A stretch of DNA of 64,000 bases, from the NCBI GenBank assembly GCA_965222705.1, contig CBDCUO010000057.1, positions 336,989-400,988 of the forward strand, given 5' to 3'. Under the pieces are notes generated by a model. That model was not told the origin of the DNA. It searched no databases and worked only from the letters and a program-made list of their open reading frames with translations. Shown here in pieces: positions 51,352 to 62,200 of the stretch; position 1 is the first letter of the stretch, and each line of letters starts with the position of its first letter. The stretch comes from JAFMDF01 sp965222705 (GTDB lineage Bacteria; Bacteroidota; Bacteroidia; Chitinophagales; Saprospiraceae). Position numbers and translations under genes: made by a program.

Positions 51352-51987
51352 ATATCTAGTTCTTTTTTTCCATAAAACACCCAGGTTTGTCAAATCTTCC
51401 CGCAATTGTTCAGCGGACTGAAACTGAATAGCTGGCAGCCCAACTGCTTCTGAGCCCGTTACATTTCTAGCGGAATCATCAATAAAAATAGCGGTTGCCG
51501 GATTAATATGATAGCGACTTAGGATCAAATTGTAAATTTTGGGGTCGGGTTTTTTAAGTCGCTCCCTGCCAGATACTAGGATGCCTTTAAAATATTGTAA
51601 AAAAGGGTACCTTTTCAATGCTTCCGGGAATAACTCACCCGACCAATTGGTAAGTGCATAAAGAGCGTATTTTTCAGAGGCTTTGATTTCTTCCAAAATG
51701 GTAAGGGTTTCGGAAATTACGCCGCCGAGCATTTCTGTCCATCGGTCATAATAGACTTCTATTTCGCTTCGATATTTAGGGAATTTTTTGGCCAAAATAT
51801 CCGTTGCTTCTGCAATGGGCCTTCCGGCATCTTGCTGCTCATTCCAATCCATTGTAGTAATATTTTGGATAAACCATTCTACTTTTTCCGCTGTATCAAA
51901 TATTTTTTGATACAGATAGCGCGGGTTCCAGTCAATGAGCACACCACCTAGGTCAAAAATGATAGTCTCTATTTTGGGATTAAACAT
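51349..51987 (-). CDS. HAD-family phosphatase
   Basis: 212 residues. The first motif FDLGGVLIDWNPRYLY carries the nucleophile Asp region, YALTNWSG is motif II, KPDPKIYN motif III and FIDDSARN motif IV, with a helical cap after the first. It fits the YihX/HAD-IA group, which dephosphorylates small sugar phosphates or haloacids. Substrate unknown. Stop codon overlaps the TA-flanked repeat. Single gene in its context. Confidence 0.88.
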   Translation of the reverse strand: MFNPKIETIIFDLGGVLIDWNPRYLYQKIFDTAEKVEWFIQNITTMDWNEQQDAGRPIAEATDILAKKFPKYRSEIEVYYDRWTEMLGGVISETLTILEEIKASEKYALYALTNWSGELFPEALKRYPFLQYFKGILVSGRERLKKPDPKIYNLILSRYHINPATAIFIDDSARNVTGSEAVGLPAIQFQSAEQLREDLTNLGVLWKKRTRY

Positions 51988-52232
51988 GTTCTTTGTTTTT
52001 TAATAAGAATTGCGAAGATAGGAAATCTTTTACTTCCAACAATCCTATTATAAAGGAGCGGGTGTAGGAAAATTTTTTTGATAAAAACGTAAAACATAGG
52101 GCTTACATTAAGCAAAAAAGAGCAAGCACCGAAGTACTTACTCTTAGTATGATTAGTTTCTTTGTTGAGACGAAGTCTGGTATAGTGATTGGCGACTAGT
52201 TTGTCAAATGCCAATCGCCAGTCACCTGTCTA

Positions 52233-54662
52233 TCAATCATCAAAGGGACAACCGACGCATGGATCTACGATTACGTCTTCGCTGGGTGCGGAAATCGTTT
52301 GATTCAGGTAATCGCAAGAAGTACAACCGATGACCTTGAATTCCGTTCGGCGATTAAATTGATGCTCTTTTTCACTGCATGGGATATTATTAGAACAATT
52401 ATTAACGTTGACATTTTCGCCGTAGCCTTTAGCGACTAGGCGTTTGGCATCAATGCCCCTTTCAGTTAGCCATCTCACTACGGATTCTGCCCGACGCTGG
52501 GATAAGCGATTATTGTATCGGTAAGAGCCTCTGGAGTCCGTGTGTGAGCCAATTTCAATAATTAAATCGGTATTATTTTCCAGGGTGGCCAATAATTTTT
52601 CCAGTTCTGGTTTGGCATCTTCACGGATGTAGGCCTGATTGAAGTCGTAATATATGTGCAGCAGGAAAGTCACTTCATCCGGCGTTTTTCCAGGAGGATA
52701 GATGCCTTCGTCCGTAGAAACCACTTCTCCTTTTTCATAGGTTACGCCATTAATATTTCCTTCGGCAGGTTCTCCGGTTTGTGTATCTATATAAAGGCCT
52801 GTTGTTGGATCTTTTGTTACCCTGGCCCCGTCCGGTGTAGTAAAGGGCTGTAGATTAATATTGGCTTGCAGGGTGGTGGAGGTATTTAAATCTCGCGTGC
52901 ATTGGTTTTCGATCGTTGCTGCTAAGTAACCTTCTTTGGCTGCCTTTATAGCATAGCAACAATCATCATCCAGATCAAATCGAAATTGTCCGGAAGCATC
53001 GGTTGTAATAGATGCAGGTGCAGGCGTTTCACAATCATTGACCAACTCTACCAGTGCTCCTGCTAGCGGCAGGCCAGTCTGCTGGTCAAAGACGATTCCT
53101 TCAATATCAAAGACTAAATCTCGTTTTAAAGGAATTTCTACTCTTACCAAATCTCCTAATTGAACACCTTTTGTACAGCCTTCTTTGGTATTATTGGTGT
53201 AGCCAGCAAAGCTGGCTTCGAAATTGCAGCATTCATCGAGCTTCATATCAATAATTACCTTGCCATTGACATCCGTTGTTAGCGTTTCTCCGGAACAATC
53301 ATTGACAATGGTTGCACCTTCTAATGGCAATTTGGTGTCTTCATCATAGACAAAAATTTCTACTGGAGCGGCTGTTTTGATGAAACTATAAATATCATCT
53401 CTACCAGTGCCGCCATCTCTATCGGAAGAAAAATAACCGCAAGTGCCTTCTTCATTAAAAATAATGCCAAAGTCATCAGCCGTGGTATTGATCGGATAGC
53501 CCATATTTTCGGGGGCACTCCATTCATCCTCTCCTTTATCAATAATATAAAACAGATCTAAGCCGCCTAGCCCGATTTGTCCATCGGAAGAAAAGTACAA
53601 CCGCCCGTTTGGACCATAATACGGGAATATTTCATGCCCTTCTGTATTGATGGCGGGTCCCAAATTGGTTGGCGGACCCCATCTACCACTTTCCATATCT
53701 GAATAATATAAGTCCATCCCACCAAATCCTCCTGGCATATCAGAGGCAAAAAAGAGCCGATTGCCATCAACTGTCAGGGAAGGGTGGGCCACAGAATACT
53801 CATCGCTATTGAAGGGTAAGCTGACCAAATCTGACCATTTTCCTTCTCCTTCATGCGTAGCAGAATAGACTTTTAACTTACGGGTGCCATCATCGCTATT
53901 GCCTTCATAATTATTGGCGGTAAAGAAAATTTCATTCTGATCGGGTGTAAAAGTAACCGCCGCTTCGTGGAATTTATCATTGAGTTTTGGAAATTTATCT
54001 GGTCGGCCATACTCAAAGCGACAGGCTTCTCCGCCGGCAGTTTTCATTTCTATCTCAAATAACTCCAGGAAAGGATTACCCGTCCAGCTGTGTTCCCGTT
54101 TTACAGCAGAGCCTTGGTCTCGCTCTGAAGCAAATACAAGTCCCCCCTGATAATAAGCAGGGCTAAAATCATCCAGATTAGAGTTGAACCCCAAATGAGA
54201 AATTTCAAATATGCTGGCATTTTTGGACATTAATTCTTCTTCAAAATCACAGGCTCGCACCAAGTATTGCCCGCGCACATCATCTGGCACAGCTTCTACA
54301 TACTGCTCGTACCATTCTTTTGCCAAATCGCACTTTCCGTTGCGTTGCAGCATCATGCCGTAATACAGTTTGTGTATGGGTTGGGATTCGGGCAACCGAA
54401 CTACCTGCCCATACCAATATTCCGCATTTTCAGTGTCATTAATTTTTCGGTAGGCATCTGCCAAATAGATTTTAGCTTCTGAATTATCGTCTTTTTCTAA
54501 AATCGCATTGTACAATTCGATAGCTTCAATATAGGCAAGGCCGTCAAAATATTTTTTGGCCCTTTTTAATTTGGCACTTTGAGCGGAAATGGTGGTAGCT
54601 CCAAGCAGCAATACCAGAGCCGCAATGAGGGACTTTCTAAACATAGAGTTTGTAGTTTTCAT
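52233..54662 (-). CDS. PorE-like T9SS protein: TPR, PD40, CarboxypepD_reg and OmpA domains
   Basis: 809 residues from ATG 54662 (MKTTNSMFRKSLIAAL); ATG 54644 would also start the same signal peptide. In order: TPR repeats (about 35-135), PD40 propeller blades (about 195-450; DGNRLFFASDMPGGFGG, YFSSDRDGG), two CarboxypepD_reg/Ig-like domains (about 455-535 and 550-625), and a C-terminal OmpA peptidoglycan-binding domain (IGSHTDSRGSYRYNNRLS). This arrangement is that of PorE and its relatives, which tie the T9SS outer-membrane complex to peptidoglycan. It is downstream of the PorP/SprF gene on the same strand. Confidence 0.85.
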   Translation of the reverse strand: MKTTNSMFRKSLIAALVLLLGATTISAQSAKLKRAKKYFDGLAYIEAIELYNAILEKDDNSEAKIYLADAYRKINDTENAEYWYGQVVRLPESQPIHKLYYGMMLQRNGKCDLAKEWYEQYVEAVPDDVRGQYLVRACDFEEELMSKNASIFEISHLGFNSNLDDFSPAYYQGGLVFASERDQGSAVKREHSWTGNPFLELFEIEMKTAGGEACRFEYGRPDKFPKLNDKFHEAAVTFTPDQNEIFFTANNYEGNSDDGTRKLKVYSATHEGEGKWSDLVSLPFNSDEYSVAHPSLTVDGNRLFFASDMPGGFGGMDLYYSDMESGRWGPPTNLGPAINTEGHEIFPYYGPNGRLYFSSDGQIGLGGLDLFYIIDKGEDEWSAPENMGYPINTTADDFGIIFNEEGTCGYFSSDRDGGTGRDDIYSFIKTAAPVEIFVYDEDTKLPLEGATIVNDCSGETLTTDVNGKVIIDMKLDECCNFEASFAGYTNNTKEGCTKGVQLGDLVRVEIPLKRDLVFDIEGIVFDQQTGLPLAGALVELVNDCETPAPASITTDASGQFRFDLDDDCCYAIKAAKEGYLAATIENQCTRDLNTSTTLQANINLQPFTTPDGARVTKDPTTGLYIDTQTGEPAEGNINGVTYEKGEVVSTDEGIYPPGKTPDEVTFLLHIYYDFNQAYIREDAKPELEKLLATLENNTDLIIEIGSHTDSRGSYRYNNRLSQRRAESVVRWLTERGIDAKRLVAKGYGENVNVNNCSNNIPCSEKEHQFNRRTEFKVIGCTSCDYLNQTISAPSEDVIVDPCVGCPFDD

Positions 54663-54934
54663 AAGTAGTGTAAAAATTCTCTTCCGTAATGTGATTGGGT
54701 AATTGCTGGCTGCAATAAGCATACAGTCAAAGCCAATAATTGCTTAATACGTAAGTACTAAATTACTAATAGAACTAATTACAACAGCAAAAATTTTACC
54801 GATTAATGTTAAAAAAAAATCTAATCGGTTGCTTTGTCATTTTTAGACAAAACGCGCTGAGAATGAATAAGTTATATTAATTTAAAATTTATTTATTATG
54901 TCAAAATATAAGTCAAGCTGGGTTGCAATAGATT

Positions 54935-55933
54935 CTAGAAATAGCGAGGCGTGACGGTTTTCTTTACTTTGTAATTAAATTCATAGCCGACCATTACCTC
55001 AAAGGAGCCAAAAGTTACGGTATTCACATCATTTAAAGGATAATCGAAAGCAGCTCCAATTCTAAGTCCATTAGATAAAAAATAGGACATCCAGATATCT
55101 GCAGAATCATAGGTACTCGTATCGTTAAAAGCTTCAATCGCTGAACGGAAAGATAAGCCTATTTGGAATTGCTCGAAGAATAAGAGCGATACATCTATGT
55201 CAAACTCGGTCGGAGCCCCTACATTTCTAAACTCTTCGTCTTTGCTCAGATTGGATAGTAGTCCGACATTTTTTACCAAAATGGAAGGTTTGAGAAGCAA
55301 TTGGTCGCCATTTAGCGGAACAGCCCCTCCCAAAGCGAGGTAGTAGTGGCGATATTGCCTGGCATAAGGGAGCGTATTCACATTTTCTTTTCGCAGGTCG
55401 TGTTCAACCAAACTGGGAGAAGATACCCCTGCATAAAAATATTTATTATAAAATAAAATCCCTGCCCCAAAGTTTGGTAACAGTTGGGTTGGATTTCTTT
55501 CAGAAAACGCATCATCTTGCTGCTGTTGTAGCTCGAGTTCGTTCCAATTGGCCCTCCAATAAGAAAGCCCACCCTGGATACCTATAGCCAGCTTATTTGT
55601 GCCACCCAGAGGAATTCTGTAAGAATAACTTAGATTCGCTTTTGTTTCGTCAATGGGTCCAATAGCATCATTGACCAGATTAAAACCAACACCTACTCGA
55701 TCATACTTTAGCGGAGAGTGAAGGGTTAGTGTTTGTGTCTTGGGCGCGCCATCAATGCCTTGCCACTGGTTTCGGTATAATGCGCCGATGTACATATGGT
55801 CATAATAGCCAGCATAAGCAGGGTTATAGACTAAACTATTAAACATGTATTTGGTAAACATAGCGTCTTGCTGTGCGGTCAGTGCAAACCCTCCCAAAAC
55901 CAAAAGTAAAGTGAGTGTAATAAATTTTCTCAT
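54935..55933 (-). CDS. Type IX secretion system membrane protein, PorP/SprF family
   Basis: 332 residues with a signal peptide (LLLVLGGFALTAQQ) directly followed by DAMFTKYMFNSLVYNPAYAG, the family hallmark. The rest is a beta-barrel with strands such as AIGIQGGLSYW and GLRIGAAFDYPLND and a C-terminal aromatic residue. PorP/SprF proteins are outer-membrane parts of T9SS or partner proteins for surface adhesins. It lies 272 bases upstream of the PorE-like gene; no giant CHU_C adhesin gene follows or precedes it. Confidence 0.92.
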   Translation of the reverse strand: MRKFITLTLLLVLGGFALTAQQDAMFTKYMFNSLVYNPAYAGYYDHMYIGALYRNQWQGIDGAPKTQTLTLHSPLKYDRVGVGFNLVNDAIGPIDETKANLSYSYRIPLGGTNKLAIGIQGGLSYWRANWNELELQQQQDDAFSERNPTQLLPNFGAGILFYNKYFYAGVSSPSLVEHDLRKENVNTLPYARQYRHYYLALGGAVPLNGDQLLLKPSILVKNVGLLSNLSKDEEFRNVGAPTEFDIDVSLLFFEQFQIGLSFRSAIEAFNDTSTYDSADIWMSYFLSNGLRIGAAFDYPLNDVNTVTFGSFEVMVGYEFNYKVKKTVTPRYF

Positions 55934-55955
55934 ATTAAATACAGATTAGCTAAGG

Positions 55956-56549
55956 TTATGAATTGTCCAAGTGTTTATAATAATAAGGCTTGATAGTTAA
56001 AGAATTTAAAGTGTTTTTATTTTGATTAAAAATACTCTTTCTCACTGGTTGTCTTCTATAACAATCAAGAATTATTCCAACATACCGACTGCCTGAAATG
56101 ATGAAATAATGGAGGCATAAGTACTCCAAAAAGCCTTTGAATTTGATGATTGCTGTATTATTTGTTGATTTTCCACTGGGGGAAAGTACTCCTAAACTCG
56201 CAATTGCTTCATCGGAAATAATTTTATTTCCAAGTCGGCGAATCATCGAGAAAAAATAGAAGGAGGCATTAAATATGTCCGGGGTGACTGTGAGGGGAGG
56301 GGTGCTGGCGGTGGCACTAATTCGATTAGGGCTAGCACAGCATATTAAAAAATTGTTACAACTAATATTTTTGTTGGTAGTAACAATAATTTTTTCAAAA
56401 CATAAATCTACATTTTTTCTATTAAAAATGACAGGATTAACTATGATTTTTTTATAAATATTTGCAGTAAGGCTCACATTTCCTAATAATTCGATCTTGT
56501 TTTTATCTATAATTTGTTTTTTTTCTGATTTTTTGTAATGCAGCAGCAA
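55956..56549 (-). CDS. Doubtful open reading frame, unknown
   Basis: An open frame of 197 codons beginning with TTG, 22 bases upstream of the PorP/SprF gene on the same strand. The sequence lacks a signal peptide and any recognised motif; its composition is mixed and contains a SATASTPPLTVTPD stretch. A shorter hydrophobic frame (56275-56457) lies on the other strand. It may be a decayed gene, a chance frame or a poorly conserved protein. Low confidence. Confidence 0.25.
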   Translation of the reverse strand: MLLHYKKSEKKQIIDKNKIELLGNVSLTANIYKKIIVNPVIFNRKNVDLCFEKIIVTTNKNISCNNFLICCASPNRISATASTPPLTVTPDIFNASFYFFSMIRRLGNKIISDEAIASLGVLSPSGKSTNNTAIIKFKGFLEYLCLHYFIISGSRYVGIILDCYRRQPVRKSIFNQNKNTLNSLTIKPYYYKHLDNS

Positions 56550-57091
56550 CCCGACTTGTCGAGAGAAAAAAACCGACCTTTATTGTCTGTAGTAAATAGA
56601 GGATTAATGCCTCGCATCGTATGGGCAAAGTGCCAAAGCAAACGCTGGACCACAAAGGGGGTTAGGCATGCCATGGGAGGAAATTTTCGTTACTTAAATC
56701 GGCAAATATAATACTGCAATTGTCCTAAAAACAGTTATATATAAAATTAAATTCTAATAATGTATTGTAAACCGAAAACCATGCCAAACAGAGAAAGGAG
56801 AATTTAAACTTGCTTCGCTTTGGATAGTTGGGCTTTGGAGAAGTAATAATAGAATAGCCTGGAGTACAACGGTTTTTTAATAGTTAGTAGTAGCACTAAA
56901 ACAATAGCAAGTTATACACTTTACTTTATTTTTACTCCTATTTAAAATCGCGCACTGAAAAATTCATAAAAATTTATAAAAAATAAATATTTTAAAAACA
57001 CAAGTAACGCAAACGCCGTTTTATCGTCCTATTAATATAACACTACTGGCCGGTATTCGGCCGCTGACTGTTTAAATCAAACTATAACATT
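56550..57091. other. Divergent region with possible structured sequence
   Basis: 540 bases with no gene. 56548-56690 is more GC-rich than its surroundings and has local stems: CGAC-TT-GTCG, ATGCCT (56607-56612) with AGGCAT (56664-56669). GGCCG (57048-57052) and CGGCC (57058-57062) form a hairpin 30 bases upstream of the next start codon. A structured RNA is possible; no known RNA family was recognised. Confidence 0.35.
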
Positions 57092-58360
57092 ATGCAAAAA
57101 ATTATTTTAAAACTTTCTCTATTAACGCTACTCTTTTTTGGTCTTTTAGTTGCCTGCACAGAAGAAGGCGGTGTGCGCATTCCAGAAGAAATGCCTACGG
57201 GCCCTACCATTAGCCTAGTAGCTGGCCCAAATCAAATTTCAAGTGATGCAACGGTTCCTGCCGGGGGTACGTTTACAGTGCAAGTAAGCGCGCAAGCTGG
57301 CGAAGCTTTTCTCGATATATTTTCCATTACCAGAAATGGCAGTAATGTGCCTTTTGACCAACTGCAATTTGACCAATCAGATATTGCCGCCAATCCGGTT
57401 TTGATTATTAATAATGATTACAAAACCAGCATCAACTGGGTTATTCAGATTACTACTGACGGTAGCGGGGCGGCGGATACTTATACCTTTACCATACAAG
57501 ATGAAAACAATCAGACTGCTTCTACAAGCATTCTGATTGCACAAGAGAGTGCGCCGCCTTCTTTGCAATTTTTAGAGGAGGCACCTTATTTTTGGGAGGA
57601 CAAGACTTGCCCGCCGGATACTCGCTTTACGGTGAGGGTGTTGGCAAATAAGGGGACTGCTACTTTACAGACTGTGTCCATTTTTGAAGATGGACTATTG
57701 ATTACAGACTTGATGCGTATTCAAATTAATGGCTTTGATCTTTTTAATAATCCGACTGATGTCGCAACGGATAGTCGGGATGGTTTTGATTGGGAAATAA
57801 GCATACAAACGGCTTCAGACTTTGGCACAAAAAATTATGAAATAGTAGTAGCAGATGAAAACGGCCAAACGGCATCGGTTGCGCTAAATGTGACTACAGG
57901 GACTACGGTTACGGTCTTATCTGGAAAATTATTATTAAATCAGGCGGGTCCTGTTGGTACGGGTGGTATAAACCTATTAACGGGCGATGGTACGGGGTCC
58001 AGTGATGCCAATGCGCATTTGAAGGATGAAGGTATTGATACCGATTTGCCAGTAGCAAATAACTGGAAACAGCAAATTTCTGGTGCCAACGGTTCTGTAA
58101 TAAGAACGCTTGGTAGTGACCAGCCAGAAACCTTTGACTATGATAATATTTTGTTGAGTGAGCAAATTGTAGAGTTGTTTGTTGCGGGACAGGACTTGAC
58201 CTTGACCAATGGGGCAGGGGAGGCCATTACCGAAAAAATAGAAATTGGGGCCATTCTTTTGGTACAAAATGGAGAAAACCATTTTGCAGTTAGAGTAGAT
58301 GATGTAAGCGTTTCTCCGAGTGATAATGCAGATTTTTATGAATTATCCATAAAGCATTAA
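57092..58360 (+). CDS. Lipoprotein with Ig-like repeats
   Basis: 422 residues, lipobox LLVACTEEG. Two similar beta-sandwich units (about 40-150 and 155-270) share wording: ISSDATVPAGGTFTVQVSAQ/CPPDTRFTVRVLANKG and TYTFTIQDENNQTAS/NYEIVVADENGQTAS, indicating an internal duplication. The last 150 residues form another beta-rich domain. Likely anchored at the cell surface; no catalytic motif. A long hairpin and a terminator-like structure follow. Confidence 0.8.
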   Translation: MQKIILKLSLLTLLFFGLLVACTEEGGVRIPEEMPTGPTISLVAGPNQISSDATVPAGGTFTVQVSAQAGEAFLDIFSITRNGSNVPFDQLQFDQSDIAANPVLIINNDYKTSINWVIQITTDGSGAADTYTFTIQDENNQTASTSILIAQESAPPSLQFLEEAPYFWEDKTCPPDTRFTVRVLANKGTATLQTVSIFEDGLLITDLMRIQINGFDLFNNPTDVATDSRDGFDWEISIQTASDFGTKNYEIVVADENGQTASVALNVTTGTTVTVLSGKLLLNQAGPVGTGGINLLTGDGTGSSDANAHLKDEGIDTDLPVANNWKQQISGANGSVIRTLGSDQPETFDYDNILLSEQIVELFVAGQDLTLTNGAGEAITEKIEIGAILLVQNGENHFAVRVDDVSVSPSDNADFYELSIKH

Positions 58361-58408
58361 GGAATCCACTTGGGTTTCTTTAAGGCTCAAGGCTATAAAA
58401 ATCTGGTT

Positions 58409-58516
58409 CTTCGACAAAAATTGTGTTTTGGTGGAATAAAGCAATTTAAAAAAAGACGAGGACTATTAAGGACGAGCATTTTAAGTTGCTTTGTTCCACA
58501 CAATTTGTCAAAGAAG
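58409..58516. repeat. Large imperfect inverted repeat, 36-41 base arms
   Basis: The left arm (58409-58449) matches the reverse complement of the right arm (58481-58516) with about 31 paired bases and a few bulges: matching blocks are CTTC, GACAAA, TTGTG, TGGAA, AAAGCAA and TTAA. The loop is 58450-58480. It lies 49 bases after the lipoprotein stop codon. Could be a 3' UTR stability structure or remnant of a small mobile element. Confidence 0.6.
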
Positions 58517-58559
58517 GAAAAACCTCAAAAACACCGGAATAGGATTTCGGCTATCAGCA

Positions 58560-58612
58560 GACAGGAGGATTCAGAATTTGAGAAAAGTTCGGGATGCCTC
58601 CTGTCGGTTTTT
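58560..58612 (+). terminator. Terminator-like hairpin after the lipoprotein gene
   Basis: GACAGGAGG (58560-58568) pairs with CCTCCTGTC (58597-58605), with a 28-base loop, followed by GGTTTTTA. The long loop is unusual for a simple terminator. Confidence 0.5.
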
Positions 58613-59287
58613 ACTTTAACTTCCCCTTTTTGTTAATAGAACTACTATCTGTTAGTGGATTTACCTGCCAGCTATTAGAAATAGCTTTTTCCGCAAAGGA
58701 AAACCATAGAAAAAACCTGCACTTCCTCGAAACATTTCTTAGTTATGAATAGCTCCATTAGTAAATTAAATTAATTTATATAAACAATTAACTTATGGTT
58801 TAAAAATGAAAAACACCTAGTTTTTCTTCAATTTTTTTTGATTTTAAGTACAAAACTAAGCTGAATGAAGAAGATGGCATCATTTTTTCCATTAGTATAG
58901 ATTATGCCTGGTAGGCCATACTTTACCCCCTTATGCTGTTCTTTATTCCAGGCAAAATGATGCTTCTCTGACGGCTAATTAGGAGATGCATTTCCATTAA
59001 AGAACATTCAAAAAATTTTAATTTTTTGGCACTAATAAGTAATGAATTTTAAAGTTAATAGAAAGTAGTTTTCTATTAATTCCCCTCCCCCTTCATTACG
59101 ACAACCCTAATAGAGAGATTTTCTTAATTGAGTTATTGCTCCAGGTCTTTCTGTATTAAATCTATGTGGATGGGCAGATTTTATTGCTTATTCAAAAAAT
59201 TGAAAGAAAAGATCGGGTAAGTGAATAAGCGAAGCTCAGTTTTAATGATAAAATTCTATTTCGTATTAAACACCTTTCAAATTTTAA

Positions 59288-62200
59288 ATGCTCATGAGGA
59301 ATTATCTACTTATTTTAGAGAGAGAGAGTAATAAAAGCAGGTTTTTAAGAATCCCGTGGAGGAAATTTCTTTTTGCGTTATTCTTTTTTGCTGGTTTTGC
59401 ATTAAATACTCAGGCGCAGCATGATTTGTCCCTGCTCAAATCGGTGGATGTGGATAGTGCCGGAGTTGGAGATACAGTTACTTTTACGATCTCAATTATT
59501 AATGACGCTGATTCAAGTGTAAATACTGTGGTCGTCAAAGATTCCCTTCCGGCTAACGTAACTTTTATTGATAGTCTTCCGGATAAAGGGAGCTATGATC
59601 CTACTACCCACCTTTGGACTGTTGGGAATATTACGACTTCTGCTGCGGATGATACAATCGACTTAGAAATTCGGGTTCGGATAGATGCACCTGGGCTGGT
59701 CTTTAATGAAGCAGAAATTCATTCTACTGCTGCGGGTGATTATGATGTGGACTCTTCTCCTGGCGATGGAGATATACTGGATGACGATTACGCGTCTGCC
59801 TGTGTGAGTGTTCCCTTCAAAATATGCCCTGCGCAGGAGGATACCATTCTACTAACGGCCCCTTTGGGATATAGCAATTATCAATGGTCTCGAAATGGTA
59901 CCCCAATAGGTGGAGCTACTAGTAATACTTATAAAGCTTATCAAGCAGGCGAATATACTTTTACGGCCGACACGATGAGTTGTTCTGGTGGCGTATGTTG
60001 TCCGATCATTATTGAGGAGGCTTGCTTTGATTTGGCCTTGGACAAAAAACTGGCCAGTGGGCAGTCTTCGATTGTTAGCCCTGGAGATACCGTTGATTAT
60101 ACGATTACAGTTCATAACCAAGGCGATTACTATGTGGACAGCATTTTAATTACGGATTATGTCCCAACAGGAATGACTCCGATTGGTTGGAGTGGAAACG
60201 ATACTTTATTGACCATTGCAGATAGTCAACTGCCGGCTGGCGGTTTGGCGCCGGGGCCCGATAGTACCATTTCGGTTAATATCTCTCTCATTATTGGTTC
60301 AAGCGTATCTGCTGATAGTTTGGTGAATTATGCGGAGATTAGCAAAGGGGTTGATGTAAGTGGTACAGATAGCAGGGATATTGATTCTAATTATGATACA
60401 AATGATACAAATAATCCAGGTGGACTATCTAATAGTCCGGCAGATGATTATATAGATGGTAATGGAACAGGAACGCCGGGAGATGGAGTAGCAGCAACGG
60501 ATGCAGATAATCATGACCCGCAGGTCATTTATATTTGTCCAACTATTACGGATCCTTCTCCTGCGGTTACTGTTTGTTCTGGAGATCCAGTTGACACGCT
60601 CTATGTTGTGACTACTACAGCTGATAGTATTTCCTTTGTTTACTTTACTACTCAGCAGACAGGTTCTGATATGTATTCTGGTGGAACGGCAATTGATACG
60701 ATCCCAGCTACCAATGATACAGCGAGAATTACTAATGTGAGTTTCCCTGTCAATAATACGACTTCGCCAATAACTTATTATGTGTATGCTATTTTACATC
60801 CCACTCCTTCGAGTGCTAGTTGTCGGCCCTCTCAAGAAATTCAAGTAACAGTAGCTCCTCAGCCTGCCTTTACAGGGCGTGATACCGCCATATGTAATGG
60901 AGAGACTATTGATCTCGAAGATTTATTAACTGGCACTTTGATCGGTGCAGTGGATTATGGCACAAGTTTTGGCACCTACCCAGATACGATCACAACGACT
61001 GTGAGTCCTAGCATAACGACTACCTATTATGTTCGGGATAGTGTTGAAGCAACGGGCTGTGTAGATACGGCACAGATCACTATAACAGTGACACCACAAC
61101 CGGCCTTTACAGGCAGAGATACTACTATCTGTAATGGAGAAAGTATTGACCTCGAAGACTTATTAACCGGCACGTTGGTTGGTGCAGTGGATTATGGTAC
61201 TACCTTTGGTACTTATTCAGATACGATAACTACCGTAGTAAGTCCCAGCGTTACTACCACCTATTATGTTCGGGACAGTGTTGAAAATGCAACGGGCTGT
61301 GTAGATACGGCACAGATTACTATAACGGTGACACCGCAACCAGCCTTTACGGGCAGAGATACTACTATCTGTAATGGAGAGACTATTGACCTCGAAGACT
61401 TATTAACTGGCACGTTGGTTGGTGCAGTGGATTACGGTACTACCTTCGGTACTTATTCAGATACGATCACAACGACTGTGAGTCCTAGCATAACGACTAC
61501 CTATTATGTTCGAGATAGTGTTGAAAATGCAACGGGCTGTGTAGATACCGCACAAATTACTATAACGGTGACACCACAACCAGCCTTTACAGGCAGAGAC
61601 ACCGCCATCTGTAATGGAGAGACTATTGACCTCGAAGACTTATTAACTGGTACGCTGATTGGTGCAGTGGATTATGGTACTACCTTCGGTACTTATTCAG
61701 ATACGATAACCACCGTTGTAAGTCCCAGCGTTACTACCACCTATTACATTCGAGATAGCATCGAAAATGCAACAGGCTGTGTAGATACGGCACAGATTAC
61801 TATAACGGTAAGACCCCTACCGACCGCTACTTTAGCCGTCAGCGATACCACCATTTGTTCTGGGGAAAGTGCTAGTATAGTAATTAGTAATACCCAACTA
61901 GGGGTTAAATACCAATTGCGGAATGATGGCACTGATAATAACGTAGGAATAGCAGTGCCAGGAAATGGCGGAAATATTACCTTTACCTTAATGAATTTAA
62001 CCACGGACTCTACCTTTAATATTCTAGCGACAGATACCACTACGGGTTCTATGTGTGCTGTCGAACTGACCGATAAAGGTGTCATAACAGTAGTAGAGTG
62101 TGACTATGGTGATTTGCAAGACTTGACAGCCGGCACAGGTGCTGGAGACTATCAGACTTTAGAAGCGAATAATGGTCCAAGTCATTACATTATTTCTGGA

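Larger units (their letters stand above)
58361..59287. other. 927-base intergenic region with two hairpins
   Basis: No convincing gene; an 88-codon frame at 58370-58636 spans both hairpins and looks like chance. It contains the large inverted repeat at 58409-58516, the terminator-like stem at 58560-58605, AT-rich sequence to about 59150 and an 8-bp inverted repeat GCTTATTC (59186-59193)/GAATAAGC (59223-59230) in the leader of the next gene. Confidence 0.5.

Noticed and set aside
56275..56457. Hydrophobic 60-codon frame on the plus strand
   Set aside because: Overlaps a longer minus-strand frame and shows no start context; probably an artefact of AT-rich composition.
56627..56638. 12-base match (AAAGTGCCAAAG) to the terminal repeat of the 182-bp element
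   Set aside because: Too short, no second arm nearby; insufficient to call another copy.
58370..58636. 88-codon open frame in the long intergenic region
   Set aside because: It spans both hairpins, is basic without motifs and has no convincing start or leader.
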